This document shows positions 48,480-60,611 of a stretch of 64,000 nt of DNA, in pieces (the stretch's first letter is position 1; each line of letters opens with the position of its first letter). Both the position numbers and the translations under genes were made by a program. The DNA lies in the NCBI RefSeq assembly GCF_041381155.1, contig NC_091149.1:9688609-9752608 (forward strand), read 5' to 3'. The notes below the pieces were generated by a model that saw only the letters and a program-made list of their open reading frames with translations, was not told the origin of the DNA and ran no database searches. This stretch comes from Argopecten irradians (taxonomy: Eukaryota; Mollusca; Bivalvia; Pectinida; Pectinidae).

Positions 48480-49850
48480 TATTAGCAGTAATCTTCTTTC
48501 GTATTTTTCGTCCAAGGGATGGTACGAATCGTCGGAGGGATCGTCCCAAGCACATTTATACTCTTCCTTCCAATCTATTACGATTATTTGATGTAAAGTA
48601 ATTTTAATACTGATTATTTGTAAATATTTGTATTTTTGACAGCATCGGTGATATGCTTAATAGTGTCTCGTAAGCCTTAAAAGGCTGGATGTTGCTATTA
48701 GTTTTATGCCTTTGTATATTACATACTTGATTGTTTTATGTTATATATTAACATGTGACACTTAATTTGAAAAACGTCCAGATTCAATACACAAGTTATG
48801 TTCCGATAACCTTAATTTTTTCAATACAATGCGATTTTTGTCGGGGATATACTTTGTCAAATAAGTTTGTAAAACAACTCGAGTCACCAGGTGACGATAT
48901 AAATAACACTTAGAAGAGTTTTCTTATATAGATGACAACTCTTGAAAAGCTATATCATTAATTCTTTGTTTGATTATAGGTAAAATATTTGAAGGAACAC
49001 TTGTATGCTGGTTTACCCAAACATCACCAAAACCATGACTGTACAATATATATTTAACCAATTCTACCCAATTAGATACATTGTTTGATTTTGGTAAATT
49101 CAATAAAACATTATAGGCAGTATTCTAAATAGAGTTATTAGAATTTATAATTTTAAACCAGTGTTTTATCATAGGATACTTTCTGGTGTAAAAAAAAAAC
49201 GAAGAGGAAAACGCCCAAGTTCAAAATAAACCTTTACATTGCATGTGTATTTCTTTTAACATGTAATATCCTTGTACAGAATTCCAGCTGTTTCTTTTCA
49301 ATATCTGGAGCTTCACAGCCACCACAGACTTCCGATGCATAACTTAATACACTGTTAAAAAATGTACCAAATTAATTTAAAAAAGTGACAAAATTCATTT
49401 GCATAGATTTACATTTTGAAAACAAAGTTGAAACAGCCTTTCGCCCTTGTTTCGACAACTTTTTTTGTAGTGCATTAGGTTTGTTATTAAATCTAAAAAC
49501 AACTCCCAAATATGTAAATTGGTCTACAACTTCCAACTGTTTGTCGTCATAAAATCAACAGTCTTTTTTTACGTAACTTGTCACTTTTTCTAAAAACCAT
49601 TGTTTTTGTTTTTTCTACATTCACAGTTAGATTCCATGTTTCCGAATAATTATGTAGGTTGTCCAGCATGTTTTGTAAATCCCTGGCAGACTCCATAAAC
49701 AAAACTAAATCATCAGCATACATCATGAAAAAAAGGCTTAACTCACCAAATTGATAATCATTTACTCCATGTTCTATAAAATAGTTTTCAAAGTCATTAA
49801 CACACAACGAAAACATTATCGGTGACATAATTATACGTTTATCAGAAACA
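48480..49850 (-). mobile_element. LINE remnant: 3' part of a non-LTR reverse transcriptase ORF
   Basis: The minus-strand frame at 49547-49828 begins MSPIMFSLCVNDFENYF and contains the catalytic MMYADDLVLF block and WNLTVNVEKTKTMVFRK, standard C-terminal palm motifs of non-LTR reverse transcriptases. Downstream the translation continues, with stops and shifts, through QFTYLGVVF, LSYASEVCGG and ILHVKRNTHAM, which follow the usual order of LINE C-termini. The N-terminal palm, the fingers and the endonuclease are missing, so this is a 5'-truncated dead copy. The lower boundary is uncertain. Confidence 0.85.
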
Positions 49851-50308
49851 TTTATGCATACATCTAAATATCTGATATTATGTTTCTGAATTAATGTATG
49901 TCCGCTGTCGACTTATTGAAATTGTTAAAAGGTCATGCTACATAAATGCTCTAATGTAACAATATTAACTTTTGTTACAAACGCGTTTTTATTTTATTTT
50001 TCTATTATCATAATTATTATTTTTTTATAAATCTAGAGAAGAATGAAAACTGCTATAGCATATCACATATTGAGCTTTGTCTATACTAATTTTAGTTCAA
50101 TTCAGTTATATATGCCGTAATTTTTATAATCACGAATAAAGATGAACATTTTTTTTATTTAGTATGCTATTCATCACCAAAACTATTTCCATCAAAACAT
50201 ACATATGGCATAAATTCAGTTTTGTAACAAATATCTATAAAGCATCATATTTGTTTGTCTGTTTATTTGAAGGATTTTCACAGCCGAATTCATCAAACTT
50301 AATAGTTT
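49851..50308. other. No supported gene
   Basis: AT-rich spacer between the LINE remnant and the hAT-like exons. Confidence 0.45.
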
Positions 50309-50554
50309 TCATGCTAGTGCTATATCACTATGTATGCCCGGCAGAATGGTCCAATGTTCACATATGTCTGTGAACTTGATGTTGTCTGAAATCTGGTATT
50401 TGATGTTGTTAAACTCAACTTTGGTTAAATGATCAGCTTCCCGGATGACTTTGGCACTGACGAATCTACCCAGGAACATCCTCAGAAGACGTTTGATCTC
50501 TTCTGCGATGTTGCAAATTTTGGATTCATCAGCCTGAAATATAAAGGAATGTTT
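50309..50554 (-). pseudogene. hAT-like transposase exon, duplicated copy A
   Basis: On the minus strand an acceptor (TATATTTCAG) precedes a frame reading ADESKICNIAEEIKRLLRMF, then GRFVSAKVIREADHLTKVEF. Order and wording recall the central part of ZNF862/hAT-type transposase-derived proteins common in molluscs. It is one of two tandem copies of the same approximately 250-bp segment (the other at 50555-50808), so the exon was duplicated together with its acceptor site. Confidence 0.55.
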
Positions 50555-50808
50555 TCATACTAGTGCTATATCACATATATGCCCGGCAGAATGGTCCAAT
50601 GTTCACAATGTTGTCTGAAATCTGGTATTTGATGTTGTTTGAAATCTGGTATTTGATGTTGTCAAACTCAACTTTGGTTAAATGATCAGCTTCCCGGATG
50701 ACATTGGCACTGACGAATCTGCCCAGGAACATCCTCAGAAGACGTTTGATCTCTTCTGCCATGTTGCAAATTTTGGATTCATCAGCCTGAAATATGAAGG
50801 AATGTTAT
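50555..50808 (-). pseudogene. hAT-like transposase exon, duplicated copy B
   Basis: It has the same acceptor (CATATTTCAG) and frame as copy A: AEEIKRLLRMFLGRFVSANV, then IREADHLTKVEFDNIKYQIS. An extra short internal repeat of GAAATCTGGTATTTGATGTT is present. It sits closer to the exon at 51227-51428, which encodes the preceding part of the protein. Confidence 0.55.
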
Positions 50809-50889
50809 CAGAAAAAAATCCATCTTTATATGAATGTATATATAATAAAAAAATCAACTCATGATAATATACAGATTAAAGTATTCTGC

Positions 50890-51110
50890 TCTAAGTTTTT
50901 GTTTGTTTGTTTGATTATTTTAACGCCCTTTTAACAGCCAGGGTCATGTAAGGACGGCCTCCCATGTGTGCAGTGTGTAGCGCGTGTGGAGTGTGAGATG
51001 TGTTTTTTGGGAGACTGCGGTATGTTCGTATTGTGTCTTCTTGTATAGTGGAACTGTTACCCTTTTTATAGTGCTATATCACTGAAGCATGCCGCTGAAG
51101 ACACCAAGCA
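50890..51110 (+). mobile_element. Interspersed repeat (SINE-like) with GTTTGTTTGATTATTTTAAC head
   Basis: It begins TTTGTTTGTTTGATTATTTT, then CAGCCAGGGTCATGTAAGGA, CTCCCATGTGTGCAGTGTGT, GGGAGACTGCGGTATG, TTGTGTCTTCTTGTATAGTG and GTGCTATATCACTGAAGCAT. Its first 50 bp are the reverse complement of the SINE tail at 27240-27290, so the two families share an end module. It lies between two hAT-like exons. The diverged relative is at 11695. Confidence 0.8.
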
Positions 51111-51226
51111 TGTTCAAAGTAAACAATTTCCAAGTCTGCTTGTCTTAGAACGAATGTAATACATGAAATGTTGAATTCATTGAATGGCTCTAGGATGAAA
51201 GACAGGAACAAATAGTACATTCTCAT

Positions 51227-51428
51227 CTAAGCAATTCTCTTGATACGGACATGCTTCTCCACATCAGCATGAGAATTGAAATAGCTCTGGAGAGCTGGCC
51301 AGTGATCAAGGAGGCGCTTTACACACTTTCCAAGGCTCAACCTACGGGTAGAATAGTGCTTTAGCATCTTTGTTGGCTCCACGTCACAAAACCGTAAATT
51401 TCTTGTACTTTTCTTTCCTGCTGGAGCT
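51227..51428 (-). pseudogene. hAT-like transposase-derived exon
   Basis: On the minus strand, after an acceptor (ATATTTTCAG), the frame reads APAGKKSTRNLRFCDVEPTK, then MLKHYSTRRLSLGKCVKRLL and WPALQSYFNSHADVEKH. This resembles the STRWLSLGKC...WPALQSYF segment of hAT-type transposase-derived proteins. The frame ends in a stop soon after RIKRIA, without a clear donor. With the two downstream exon copies it forms a partial, probably dead, gene on the minus strand. Confidence 0.6.
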
Positions 51429-52100
51429 GAAAATATTAAATTCAGCATATTAAATAGTTATAATTAACATTTCCACAGTTTCAATCTTAACAAACACCCA
51501 CTGAAATATTGAAAGATAAATGTCATAAATACATGTAATAGAAATGGAAGTATTCTCCCAGGAAATATCATGATCCCTTCAATCAGTCACAAATCAAAAT
51601 TGTACAAATCTTAACTTAATATCTACTAGCTAGTTAAGCTCAGCAAAATTTATTAAATCTTTAGGAAATTTATCATTTGAAACGGAAAATAAAATTATTT
51701 ATAATTTATATACACTTCATTTAGAACTTGATCTCTTATGAATGCCATTCAATGATATACTTACAATAACACTTGTTGAAGGTTGTTGAAGATGTTCTGG
51801 GAATTGCCTATGTTACATATAGGCATAGCCAGGAATCATGAGACAGCCCTTTTGTTAAAAAAAATTATTACTGCTAGGGTCTTTTCAGTGTTACGGTCAT
51901 TGCTTTCATCGCATGCTAAGGAAAAGGGTGAGATCTCAGATGCTGAACTACTTTCTGCTCTAATGTTGGGGCCAGGGCTTTCTTCACAACCATTGTGGTC
52001 TTCGTTTGACTACATATCACATGATATAAAAGAGCTCCTGCTTGATAAATTTATTAAAGATAATAATTATTAATAATAATAATTCATAATTAATATTTCA
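51429..52100. other. Spacer with one unrecognised coding-like plus-strand frame
   Basis: The frame 51783-52073 (96 codons, from MLKMFWELPML to LLLDKFIKDNNY, stop) has protein-like composition. It could be the C-terminal tail of a LINE ORF, which is a guess. Nothing else is recognised. Confidence 0.3.
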
Positions 52101-52104
52101 TTTT

Positions 52105-53010
52105 AATTTTCTATGACATTGAAAGGAAGTCTCTGCAGGCCTGTAATTGTTCGTTTTTTTTCTCATGAACTGTCTTCAGTATTACAAAGCAGTGCCATAC
52201 ATACCACCCTCGATATTCCAGGGGTTACTATCACTGTACTATTACCCAAAATAACGAGGATGGTCTGTATGGAACTGCATTGTAATTTCCTACCATACTT
52301 CATAGACAGTTAATGCGAAAAAACCTAACAAGCACAGGCCTGCAGACTTCCTTAAAAAAGATTTAGAGAGAGACTCGAATCCATATACAGTGTACCGTTA
52401 TTCGTACATCAAAGGACCAAACTACCTGCTCCTACGTTGTCGCACTTCAGTTTTGCTATGACATATACTCATGTGGAGGATATAACGACAGTGATATTAA
52501 CCCCTGAAATATCGAGGATGCATACAGACAAAAGATAATTTGTAAAATTCCAATATAGAAATAAAATTGTATTGTAAAGTACATCGTCGGTTATCCACGT
52601 TAATCAGCCTACGTGGAGCTTAGACATTGGGTTTCCGAACGTGTGTAAAGTAAAGTTGAACATATACGGAGTGTCAATCCTCGATACTCCAGGGGTTCCG
52701 ACCACATACGATCTCTACACCCCTGGACTATCTCATAGTAAAACTGGAGGCAACCGGACAGAACTGGTAATTTAGTCCTTTGATGTACATCAAAAGAGCT
52801 GTGTAACGGTACACTGTGGTTGGCTGTGTGGCTTTGAAGTTGGGCGTCTCTCTCTCTGTAGTCTTCAAAGGAAATCTTTGCTGGTCTGTGATTGGTCAGA
52901 AAATTTCTTCTGAACTGCCTTCAGTTTTACTATGAGATAGTCCAGGGGTGCATATAACGTCAGTTATGGTAACCCCTGGAGTAAAGTTGAACATATACGG
53001 AGTGTCAATA
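52105..53010. repeat. Composite of inverted interspersed repeats with CCAGGGGTT cores
   Basis: TCGATATTCCAGGGGTTACT (about 52212), ACCCCTGAAATATCGAGGAT (about 52502), CTCGATACTCCAGGGGTTCC (about 52680) and TAACCCCTGGAGTAAAGTTG (about 52970) are the same core in alternating orientations. Shared flanks include CTACACCCCTGGACTATCTC, GTACATCAAAGGACCAAA / TTTGATGTACATCAAA and GTGTACCGTTA / TAACGGTACAC. At least two copies of one mobile repeat family appear nested or head-to-head. Confidence 0.65.
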
Positions 53011-53352
53011 CACTTGAAACTCTCAGATTGTCAGATTGAAATTACACAGTCTCTATCCCAACATCCACTCTACCACAGTGAAACTGGAGACAGCAGTTCA
53101 GGAGAGAAAAAACCCCCAACGAAAATGTAAAGAAAAACAAGATTGAAAAATTATTGTGCCAGTTAAACAATATTCATTTATCGATGGTGTTACATCAATA
53201 AAATGTCGACGTAATGATAATAGAATTCATTCTTACAAACCTGTTTCGGTTATTTCGTTCCTACGAGTTATCTCGCTTATGTTGAAGTTTTGTAATGTGA
53301 CTGACATTCAGCTCCCCTTATTGGGATTAGCAAACGTGACTAGATTTCAAAC

Positions 53353-53373
53353 CCCCCCCCCCCCCCCCCCCCC
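53353..53373. repeat. C homopolymer
   Basis: An approximately 21-base run of C separates ordinary spacer from the first unit of the tRNA-Asn array. The sequence before it (ACTAGATTTCAA) repeats just after it. Confidence 0.95.
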
Positions 53374-53539
53374 ATGACTAGATTTCAACTGGGTAATAAA
53401 ATCAATAGAGTACTTCAAATTCAGAGAAATTACTAAGAGATTATCACTAGATCGCTCGATGTAGTCAAATGTTCAATAACATTTTACCTTATCACCATGT
53501 GATGATATTTACTACAGTAACATTCGAGCGCACTTATTA

Positions 53540-53570
<31 letters not shown>

Positions 53571-53662
53571 CGAGTTCGAGGCCGGATAGGGCACGAGTCA
53601 ATATATTGTCATGCTTTGTTAAAAAAAGCGAAAGGATGGTGGTTCAAGCCCACCGGGGGACG
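53540..53662 (+). pseudogene. Broken tRNA-Asn at the left edge of the array
   Basis: The 5' part (GTCTCCGTGGCGCAATCGG to GCGCGTTCG) and the 3' part (GGTGGTTCAAGCCCACC) are intact. The anticodon arm is replaced by a foreign stretch of about 50 bases (CGAGTTCGAGGCCGGATAGG onward). It cannot fold as a tRNA. Confidence 0.9.
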
Positions 53663-53892
53663 ATCACAATTGTTTTGCGGTATGTTGATTTTTAAGGAAT
53701 AGAAATAACGATCGAATTACAAATGTAATCAAATCAGAATGTAGTGCAATGAAAATATATTCTTTTTGTATCAAATTGGTTTTTTGCCATTTACGAAAAT
53801 TGGACAAGTGTGACCCAGGTAAGTAGTAACAGCTTTGTCTAACACGATTTTAGAATTGGTGATAAGAATATCCGTCATAGAATTTTGACACC

Positions 53893-53940
53893 AGGTATTC
53901 TTCAAGGTTCAGTGTTAGGGTCACTTTTTTACCATTGGAT
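53893..53940 (+). mobile_element. Residual LINE RT scrap in the first unit
   Basis: GGTATTCTTCAAGGTTCAGT and TTAGGGTCACTTTTTTACCA follow directly after GAATTTTGACAC of a short-spacer half-unit. This shows a deletion or recombination between the two half-unit types. Confidence 0.75.
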
Positions 53941-54443
53941 TGCCCCACCACATCACATTTTAGTGTTGTCACGTCTGTTGTGACCTTAGCAGGGAACAAC
54001 CAACTAAATAAAAATTAGTCCTTCGAAATGGCCCCTGTGCAAAGAAGATCGAGCTGCGCATAGAATTTAAACTCGACAACCTGTTGGCCGGTTAGTTATA
54101 AATTTCCACATTATTTCTTAAAAATGATTCCTCCGAGTTATCCTGATTTTGTCTAAATAAACAATTCGTTTTCTATACTTCTAATTTGTAATATGGCCGA
54201 TAATATCTAATTCAAATTATGTTCCTTACTCGTTCCCCTTTTCAACTTCTCGTATTGATACATATTGACAATGGAGCACAAACGTGCATTCTGGGTAATA
54301 AAATCAGTAGAGTGCTTCAAATTCAAATATATTTTTAAGAGATTATCACTACATCGCTCAATGAAGTGTAATGTTCAATAACATTTGTTACCTTATCTCC
54401 ATAAGAGGATATTTACTACAGTAACCTTCGGGCGCACTTATCA

Positions 54444-54517
<74 letters not shown>
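54444..54517 (+). tRNA. tRNA-Asn(GTT), copy 1
   Basis: The 74-nt gene folds as a complete cloverleaf: acceptor GTCTCCG with CGGGGAC, D stem GCGC/GCGC, anticodon stem TTCGG/CCGAA with loop CTGTTAA (GTT at nucleotides 35-37), T stem GGTGG/CCACC with loop TTCAAGC, discriminator G. The internal A box TGGCGCAATCGG and B box GGTTCAAGCCC serve pol III. TTTT, 13-16 bases after the 3' end (CAATTGTTTTAC), is a likely terminator. No intron. The sequence closely follows metazoan tRNA-Asn. Short-spacer (type 1) half-unit. Confidence 0.98.
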
Positions 54518-54520
<3 letters not shown>

Positions 54521-55115
54521 GCAATTGTTTTACAATATGTTGATTTTTAAGGAATAGAAATAAAGATCGAATTACAATTGTCATCAAATCAGAATGTAGT
54601 GTAATGAAATGATTTTCTTTTTGCTTCAAATTGGTTTTGTGGCATTTACGACAAGTGGACAAGTGTGACCCAGGTAAGTAGTAACAGCTTTGTCTAACAC
54701 GATTTTAGAATTGGTGATAAGAATATCCGTCATAGAATTTTGACACGACCATCGGTTGGCTGGTTAATTATCAACATCATTATTTCGAAAAAAAAAATGA
54801 TTTCTCCGAGTTATATCGCTTTTGTCTAAGTAAACATTTCATTTTATTTTCTTTTACTGCAATGTGGCCGACAATATCTAGATTAAGTTCTATTCCCCAC
54901 TCACTCCCCTTTTTAATTCCTCATATTGCGACATATTGACAATGGAACACAAACGTGGATTCTAGGTAATAAAATCAATGAAGTGCTTCAAATTCAGAGA
55001 AATTACAAAAAGATTATCACTAGATCGCTCGATATAGTCTAATGTTCAATAACATTTTGTTATCTTATCACCATGTGAGGATATTTACTACAGTAACATT
55101 CTAGTGCACTTATCA

Positions 55116-55189
<74 letters not shown>
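55116..55189 (+). tRNA. tRNA-Asn(GTT), copy 2
   Basis: Identical in the 74-nt body to copy 1. It is the type 2 half-unit: preceded by TTCTAGTGCACTTATCA, followed by GATCACAATTATTTTAC, whose TTTT is the likely terminator. The long spacer with the RT scrap follows it. Confidence 0.98.
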
Positions 55190-55191
<2 letters not shown>

Positions 55192-55499
55192 CACAATTAT
55201 TTTACAATATGTTGATTTTTAAGGAATAGATATAAAGATCGAATTACAAATGTCATCAAATCAGAATGTAGTGCAATGAAAAGACTTTTTTTTTTTTATT
55301 TCAAATTGGTTTTGTGCCATTTACGACAAGTGGACAAGTGTGACCCAGGTAAGTAATCATAGCTTAGTCTAACACGATGTTACAATCGGTGATAAGGAAG
55401 TCCGTCTTACAAGTTTCATGAACAGAAACATACTTTTCTAAAAAGCAAAATGGCTTCATATCTAAAAGATCAACTGCAAAACAATAACCAGATATCTTG

Positions 55500-55684
55500 T
55501 TAGAGGATATCCATAAGGATTGTCGAAAGGCATTCGATACCGTCCCACACAATCGCATAATCCCCCATATGGATGTTTGTAATTTCATGAAAAAATATAA
55601 CATTAATGGTACAGACTCAGTATAGCGGAGGTAACACCAGGTATTCTTCAAGGTTCAGTGTTAGGGTCACTTTTTTACCATTGG
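55500..55684 (+). mobile_element. LINE reverse transcriptase scrap in long spacer, unit 1
   Basis: The plus strand encodes CRKAFDTVPHNRIIPHMDV and, shortly after, GILQGSVLGSLFYHW. These are the palm motif A (KAFDTV) and QGSVLG blocks of non-LTR reverse transcriptases. The interval between them is much shorter than usual, so an internal part of the domain is missing. In this copy the frame is shifted near TTAATGG. Antisense frames of about 95 codons over the same place are shadows. Confidence 0.8.
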
Positions 55685-56275
55685 TAATATATAATAAAAT
55701 GATTACCCCCATCACGTCACATTATAGTGCTGCCGCACTGTAGTATATTATATTTCCGGAGACACCAGTGGATTGCCCCACCACATCTCATTTTAGTGTT
55801 GTCACGTCTGTTGTGACCTTAGCAGGGAACAACCAACTAAATAAAAATTAGTCCTTCGAAATGGCCCCTGTGCAAAGAAGATCGAGCTGCGCATAGAATT
55901 TAAACTCGACAACCTGTTGGCCGGTTAGTTATAAATTTCCACATTATTTCTTAAAAATGATTCCTCCGAGTTATCCTGATTTTGTCTAAATAAACAATTC
56001 GTTTTCTATACTTCTAATTTGTAATATGGCCGATAATATCTAATTCAAATTATGTTCCTTACTCGTTCCCCTTTTCAACTTCTCGTATTGATACATATTG
56101 ACAATGGAGCACAAACGTGCATTCTGGGTAATAAAATCAGTAGAGTGCTTCAAATTCAAATATATTATAAGAGATTATCACTAGATCGCTCGATGTAGTG
56201 TAATGTTCAATAACATTTGTTACCTTATCTCCATAAGAGGATATTTACTACAGTAACCTTCGGGCGCACTTATCA

Positions 56276-56349
<74 letters not shown>
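56276..56349 (+). tRNA. tRNA-Asn(GTT), copy 3
   Basis: Intact 74-nt body, same as copy 1; type 1 flanks (CTTCGGGCGCACTTATCA before, GATTGCAATTGTTTTAC after). It lies 1832 bp from copy 1. Confidence 0.98.
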
Positions 56350-56352
<3 letters not shown>

Positions 56353-56946
56353 GCAATTGTTTTACAATATGTTGATTTTTAAGGAATAGAAATAAAGATC
56401 GAATTACAATTGTCATCAAATCAGAATGTAGTGCAATGAAATGATTTTCTTTTTGCTTCAAATTGGTTTTGTGGCATTTACGACAAGTGGACAAGTTTGA
56501 CCCAGGTAAGTAGTAACAGCTTTGTCTAACACGATTTTAGAATTGATAATAAGAATATCCGTGATAGAATTTTGACACGGCTATCGGTTGGCTGGTTAAT
56601 TATCAACATCATTATTTCGAAAAAAAATGATTTCTCCGAGTTATATCGCTTTTGTCTAAGTAAACATTTCATTTTATTTTCTTTTACTGCAATGTGGCCG
56701 ACAATATCTAGATTAAGTTCTATTCCCCACTCACTCCCCTTTTTAATTCCTCATATTGCGACATATTGACAATGGAACACAAACGTGGATTCTAGGTAAT
56801 AAAATCAATGAAGTGCTTCAAATTCAGAGAAATTACAAAAAGATTATCACTAGATCGCTCGATATAGTCTAATGTTCAATAACATTTTGTTATCTTTATC
56901 ACCATGTGAGGATATTTACTACAGTAACATTCTAGTGCACTTATCA

Positions 56947-57020
<74 letters not shown>
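56947..57020 (+). tRNA. tRNA-Asn(GTT), copy 4
   Basis: Intact 74-nt body with type 2 flanks and an AATTATTTTAC terminator; 671 bp after copy 3. Confidence 0.98.
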
Positions 57021-57022
<2 letters not shown>

Positions 57023-57327
57023 CACAATTATTTTACAATATGTTGATTTTTAAGGAATAGATATAAAGATCGAATTACAAATGTCATCAAATCAGAATGT
57101 AGTGCAATGAAAAGACTTTTTTTTTATTTCAAATTGGTTTTGTGCCATTTACGACAAGTGGACAAGTGTGACCCAGGTAAGTAATCATAGCTTAGTCTAA
57201 CACGATGTTACAATCGGTGATAAGGAAGTCCGTCTTACAAGTTTCATGAACAGAAACATACTTTTCTAAAAAGCAAAATGGCTTCATATCTAAAAGATCA
57301 ACTGCAAAACAATAACCAGATATCTTG

Positions 57328-57514
57328 TTAGAGGATATCCAAAAGGATTGTCGAAAGGCATTCGATACCGTCCCACACAATCGCATAATCCCCCATATGG
57401 ATGTTTGTAATTTCATGAAAAAATATAACATTAAATGGTACAGACTCAGTATGGCGGAGGTAACACCAGGTATTCTTCAAGGTTCAGTGTTAGGGTCACT
57501 TTTTTACCATTGGT
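57328..57514 (+). mobile_element. LINE reverse transcriptase scrap, unit 2
   Basis: The best-preserved copy: one frame (within 57325-57516) holds both KAFDTVPHNRI and GILQGSVLGSLF without a stop, although the middle of the domain is missing. Confidence 0.85.
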
Positions 57515-58104
57515 AATATATAATAAAATGATTACCCCCATCACGTCACATTATAGTGCTGCCGCACTGTAGTATATTATATTTCCGGAGACACCAGTGG
57601 ATTGCCCCACCACATCACATTTTAGTGTTGTCACGTCTGTTGTGACCTTAGCAGGGAACAACCAACTAAATAAAAATTAGTCCTTCGAAATGGCCCCTGT
57701 GCAAAGAAGATCGAGCTGCGCATAGAATTTTAACTCGACAACCTGTTGGCCGGTTAGTTATAAATTTCCACATTATTTCTTAAAAATGATTCCTCCGAGT
57801 TATCCTGATTTTGTCTAAATAAACAATTCGTTTTCTATACTTCTAATTTGTAATATGGCCGATAATATCTAATTCAAATTATGTTCCTTACTCGTTCCCC
57901 TTTTCAACTTCTCGTATTGATACATATTGACAATGGAGCACAAACGTGCATTCTGGGTAATAAAATCAGTAGAGTGCTTCAAATTCAAATATATTATAAG
58001 AGATTATCACTAGATCGCTCAATGAAGTGTAATGTTCAATAACATTTGTTACCTTATCTCCATAAGAGGATATTTACTACAGTAACCTTCGGGCGCACTT
58101 ATCA

Positions 58105-58178
<74 letters not shown>
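58105..58178 (+). tRNA. tRNA-Asn(GTT), copy 5
   Basis: Intact 74-nt body with type 1 flanks; 1829 bp after copy 3. Confidence 0.98.
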
Positions 58179-58181
<3 letters not shown>

Positions 58182-58776
58182 GCAATTGTTTTACAATATG
58201 TTGATTTTTAAGGAATAGAAATAAAGATCGAATTACAATTGTCATCAAATCAGAATGTAGTGTAATGAAATGATTTTCTTTTTGCTTCAAATTGGTTTTG
58301 TGGCATTTACGACAAGTGGACAAGTGTGACCCAGGTAAGTAGTAACAGCTTTGTCTAACACGATTTTAGAATTGGTGATAAGAATATCCGTCATAGAATT
58401 TTGACACGACCATCGGTTGGCTGGTTAATTATCAACATCATTATTTCGAAAAAAAAAATGATTTCTCCGAGTTATATCGCTTTTGTCTAAGTAAACATTT
58501 CATTTTATTTTCTTTTACTGCAATGTGGCCGACAATATCTAGATTAAGTTCTATTCCCCACTCACTTCCCTTTTTAATTCCTCATATTGCGACATATTGA
58601 CAATGGAACACAAACGTGGATTCTAGGTAATAAAATCAATGAAGTGCTTCAAATTCAGAGAAATTACAAAAAGATTATCACTAGATCGCTCGATATAGTC
58701 TAATGTTCAATAACATTTTGTTATCTTATCACCATGTGAGGATATTTACTACAGTAACATTCTAGTGCACTTATCA

Positions 58777-58850
<74 letters not shown>
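58777..58850 (+). tRNA. tRNA-Asn(GTT), copy 6
   Basis: Intact 74-nt body with type 2 flanks; 672 bp after copy 5. Confidence 0.98.
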
Positions 58851-58852
<2 letters not shown>

Positions 58853-59159
58853 CACAATTATTTTACAATATGTTGATTTTTAAGGAATAGATATAAAGAT
58901 CGAATTACAAATGTCATCAAATCAGAATGTAGTGCAATGAAAAGACTTTTTTTTTTATTTCAAATTGGTTTTGTGCCATTTACGACAAGTGGACAAGTGT
59001 GACCCAGGTAAGTAATCATAGCTTAGTCTAACACGATGTTACAATCGGTGATAAGGAAGTCCGTCTTACAAGTTTCATGAACAGAAACATACTTTTCTAA
59101 AAAGCAAAATGGCTTCATATCTAAAAGATCAACTGCAAAACAATAACCAGATATCTTGT

Positions 59160-59347
59160 TAGAGGATATCCAAAAGGATTGTCGAAAGGCATTCGATACC
59201 GTCCCACACAATCGCATAATCCCCCATATGGATGTTTGTAATTTCATGAAAAAAAATATAACATTAAATGGTACAGACTCAGTATGGCGGAGGTAACACC
59301 AGGTATTCTTCAAGGTTCAGTGTTAGGGTCACTTTTTTTACCATTGG
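59160..59347 (+). mobile_element. LINE reverse transcriptase scrap, unit 3
   Basis: Same block as 57328-57514, with small length changes in A and T runs. Confidence 0.8.
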
Positions 59348-59939
59348 TAATATATAATAAAATGATTACCCCCCATCACGTCACATTATAGTGCTGCCGC
59401 ACTGTAGTATATTATATTTCCGGAGACACCAGTGGATTGCCCCACCACATCACATTTTAGTGTTGTCACGTCTGTTGTGACCTTAGCAGGGAACAACCAA
59501 CTAAATAAAAATTAGTCCTTCGAAATGGCCCCTGTGCAAAGAAGATCGAGCTGCGCATAGAATTTAAACTCGACAACCTGTTGGCCGGTTAGTTATAAAT
59601 TTCCACATTATTTCTTAAAAATGATTCCTCCGAGTTATCCTGGTTTTGTCTAAATAAACAATTCGTTTTCTATACTTCTAATTTGTAATATGGCCGATAA
59701 TATCTAATTCAAATTATGTTCCTTACTCGTTCCCCTTTTCAACTTCTCGTATTGATACATATTGACAATGGAGCACAAACGTGCATTCTGGGTAATAAAA
59801 TCAGTAGAGTGCTTCAAATTCAAATATATTATAAGAGATTATCACTAGATCGCTCAATGAAGTGTAATGTTCAATAACATTTGTTACCTTATCTCCATAA
59901 GAGGATATTTACTACAGTAACCTTCGGGCGCACTTATCA

Positions 59940-60013
<74 letters not shown>
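59940..60013 (+). tRNA. tRNA-Asn(GTT), copy 7
   Basis: Intact 74-nt body with type 1 flanks; 1835 bp after copy 5. Confidence 0.98.
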
Positions 60014-60016
<3 letters not shown>

Positions 60017-60611
60017 GCAATTGTTTTACAATATGTTGATTTTTAAGGAATAGAAATAAAGATCGAATTACAATTGTCATCAAATCAGAATGTAGTGTAA
60101 TGAAATGATTTTCTTTTTGCTTCAAATTGGTTTTGTGGCATTTACGACAAGTGGACAAGTGTGACCCAGGTAAGTAGTAACAGCTTTGTCTAACACGATT
60201 TTAGAATTGGTGATAAGAATATCCGTCATAGAATTTTGACACGACCATCGGTTGGCTGGTTAATTATCAACATCATTATTTCGAAAAAAAAAATGATTTC
60301 TCCGAGTTATATCGCTTTTGTCTAAGTAAACATTTCATTTTATTTTCTTTTACTGCAATGTGGCCGACAATATCTAGATTAAGTTCTATTCCCCACTCAC
60401 TTCCCTTTTTAATTCCTCATATTGCGACATATTGACAATGGAACACAAACGTGGATTCTAGGTAATAAAATCAATGAAGTGCTTCAAATTCAGAGAAATT
60501 ACAAAAAGATTATCACTAGATCGCTCGATATAGTCTAATGTTCAATAACATTTTGTTATCTTATCACCATGTGAGGATATTTACTACAGTAACATTCTAG
60601 TGCACTTATCA

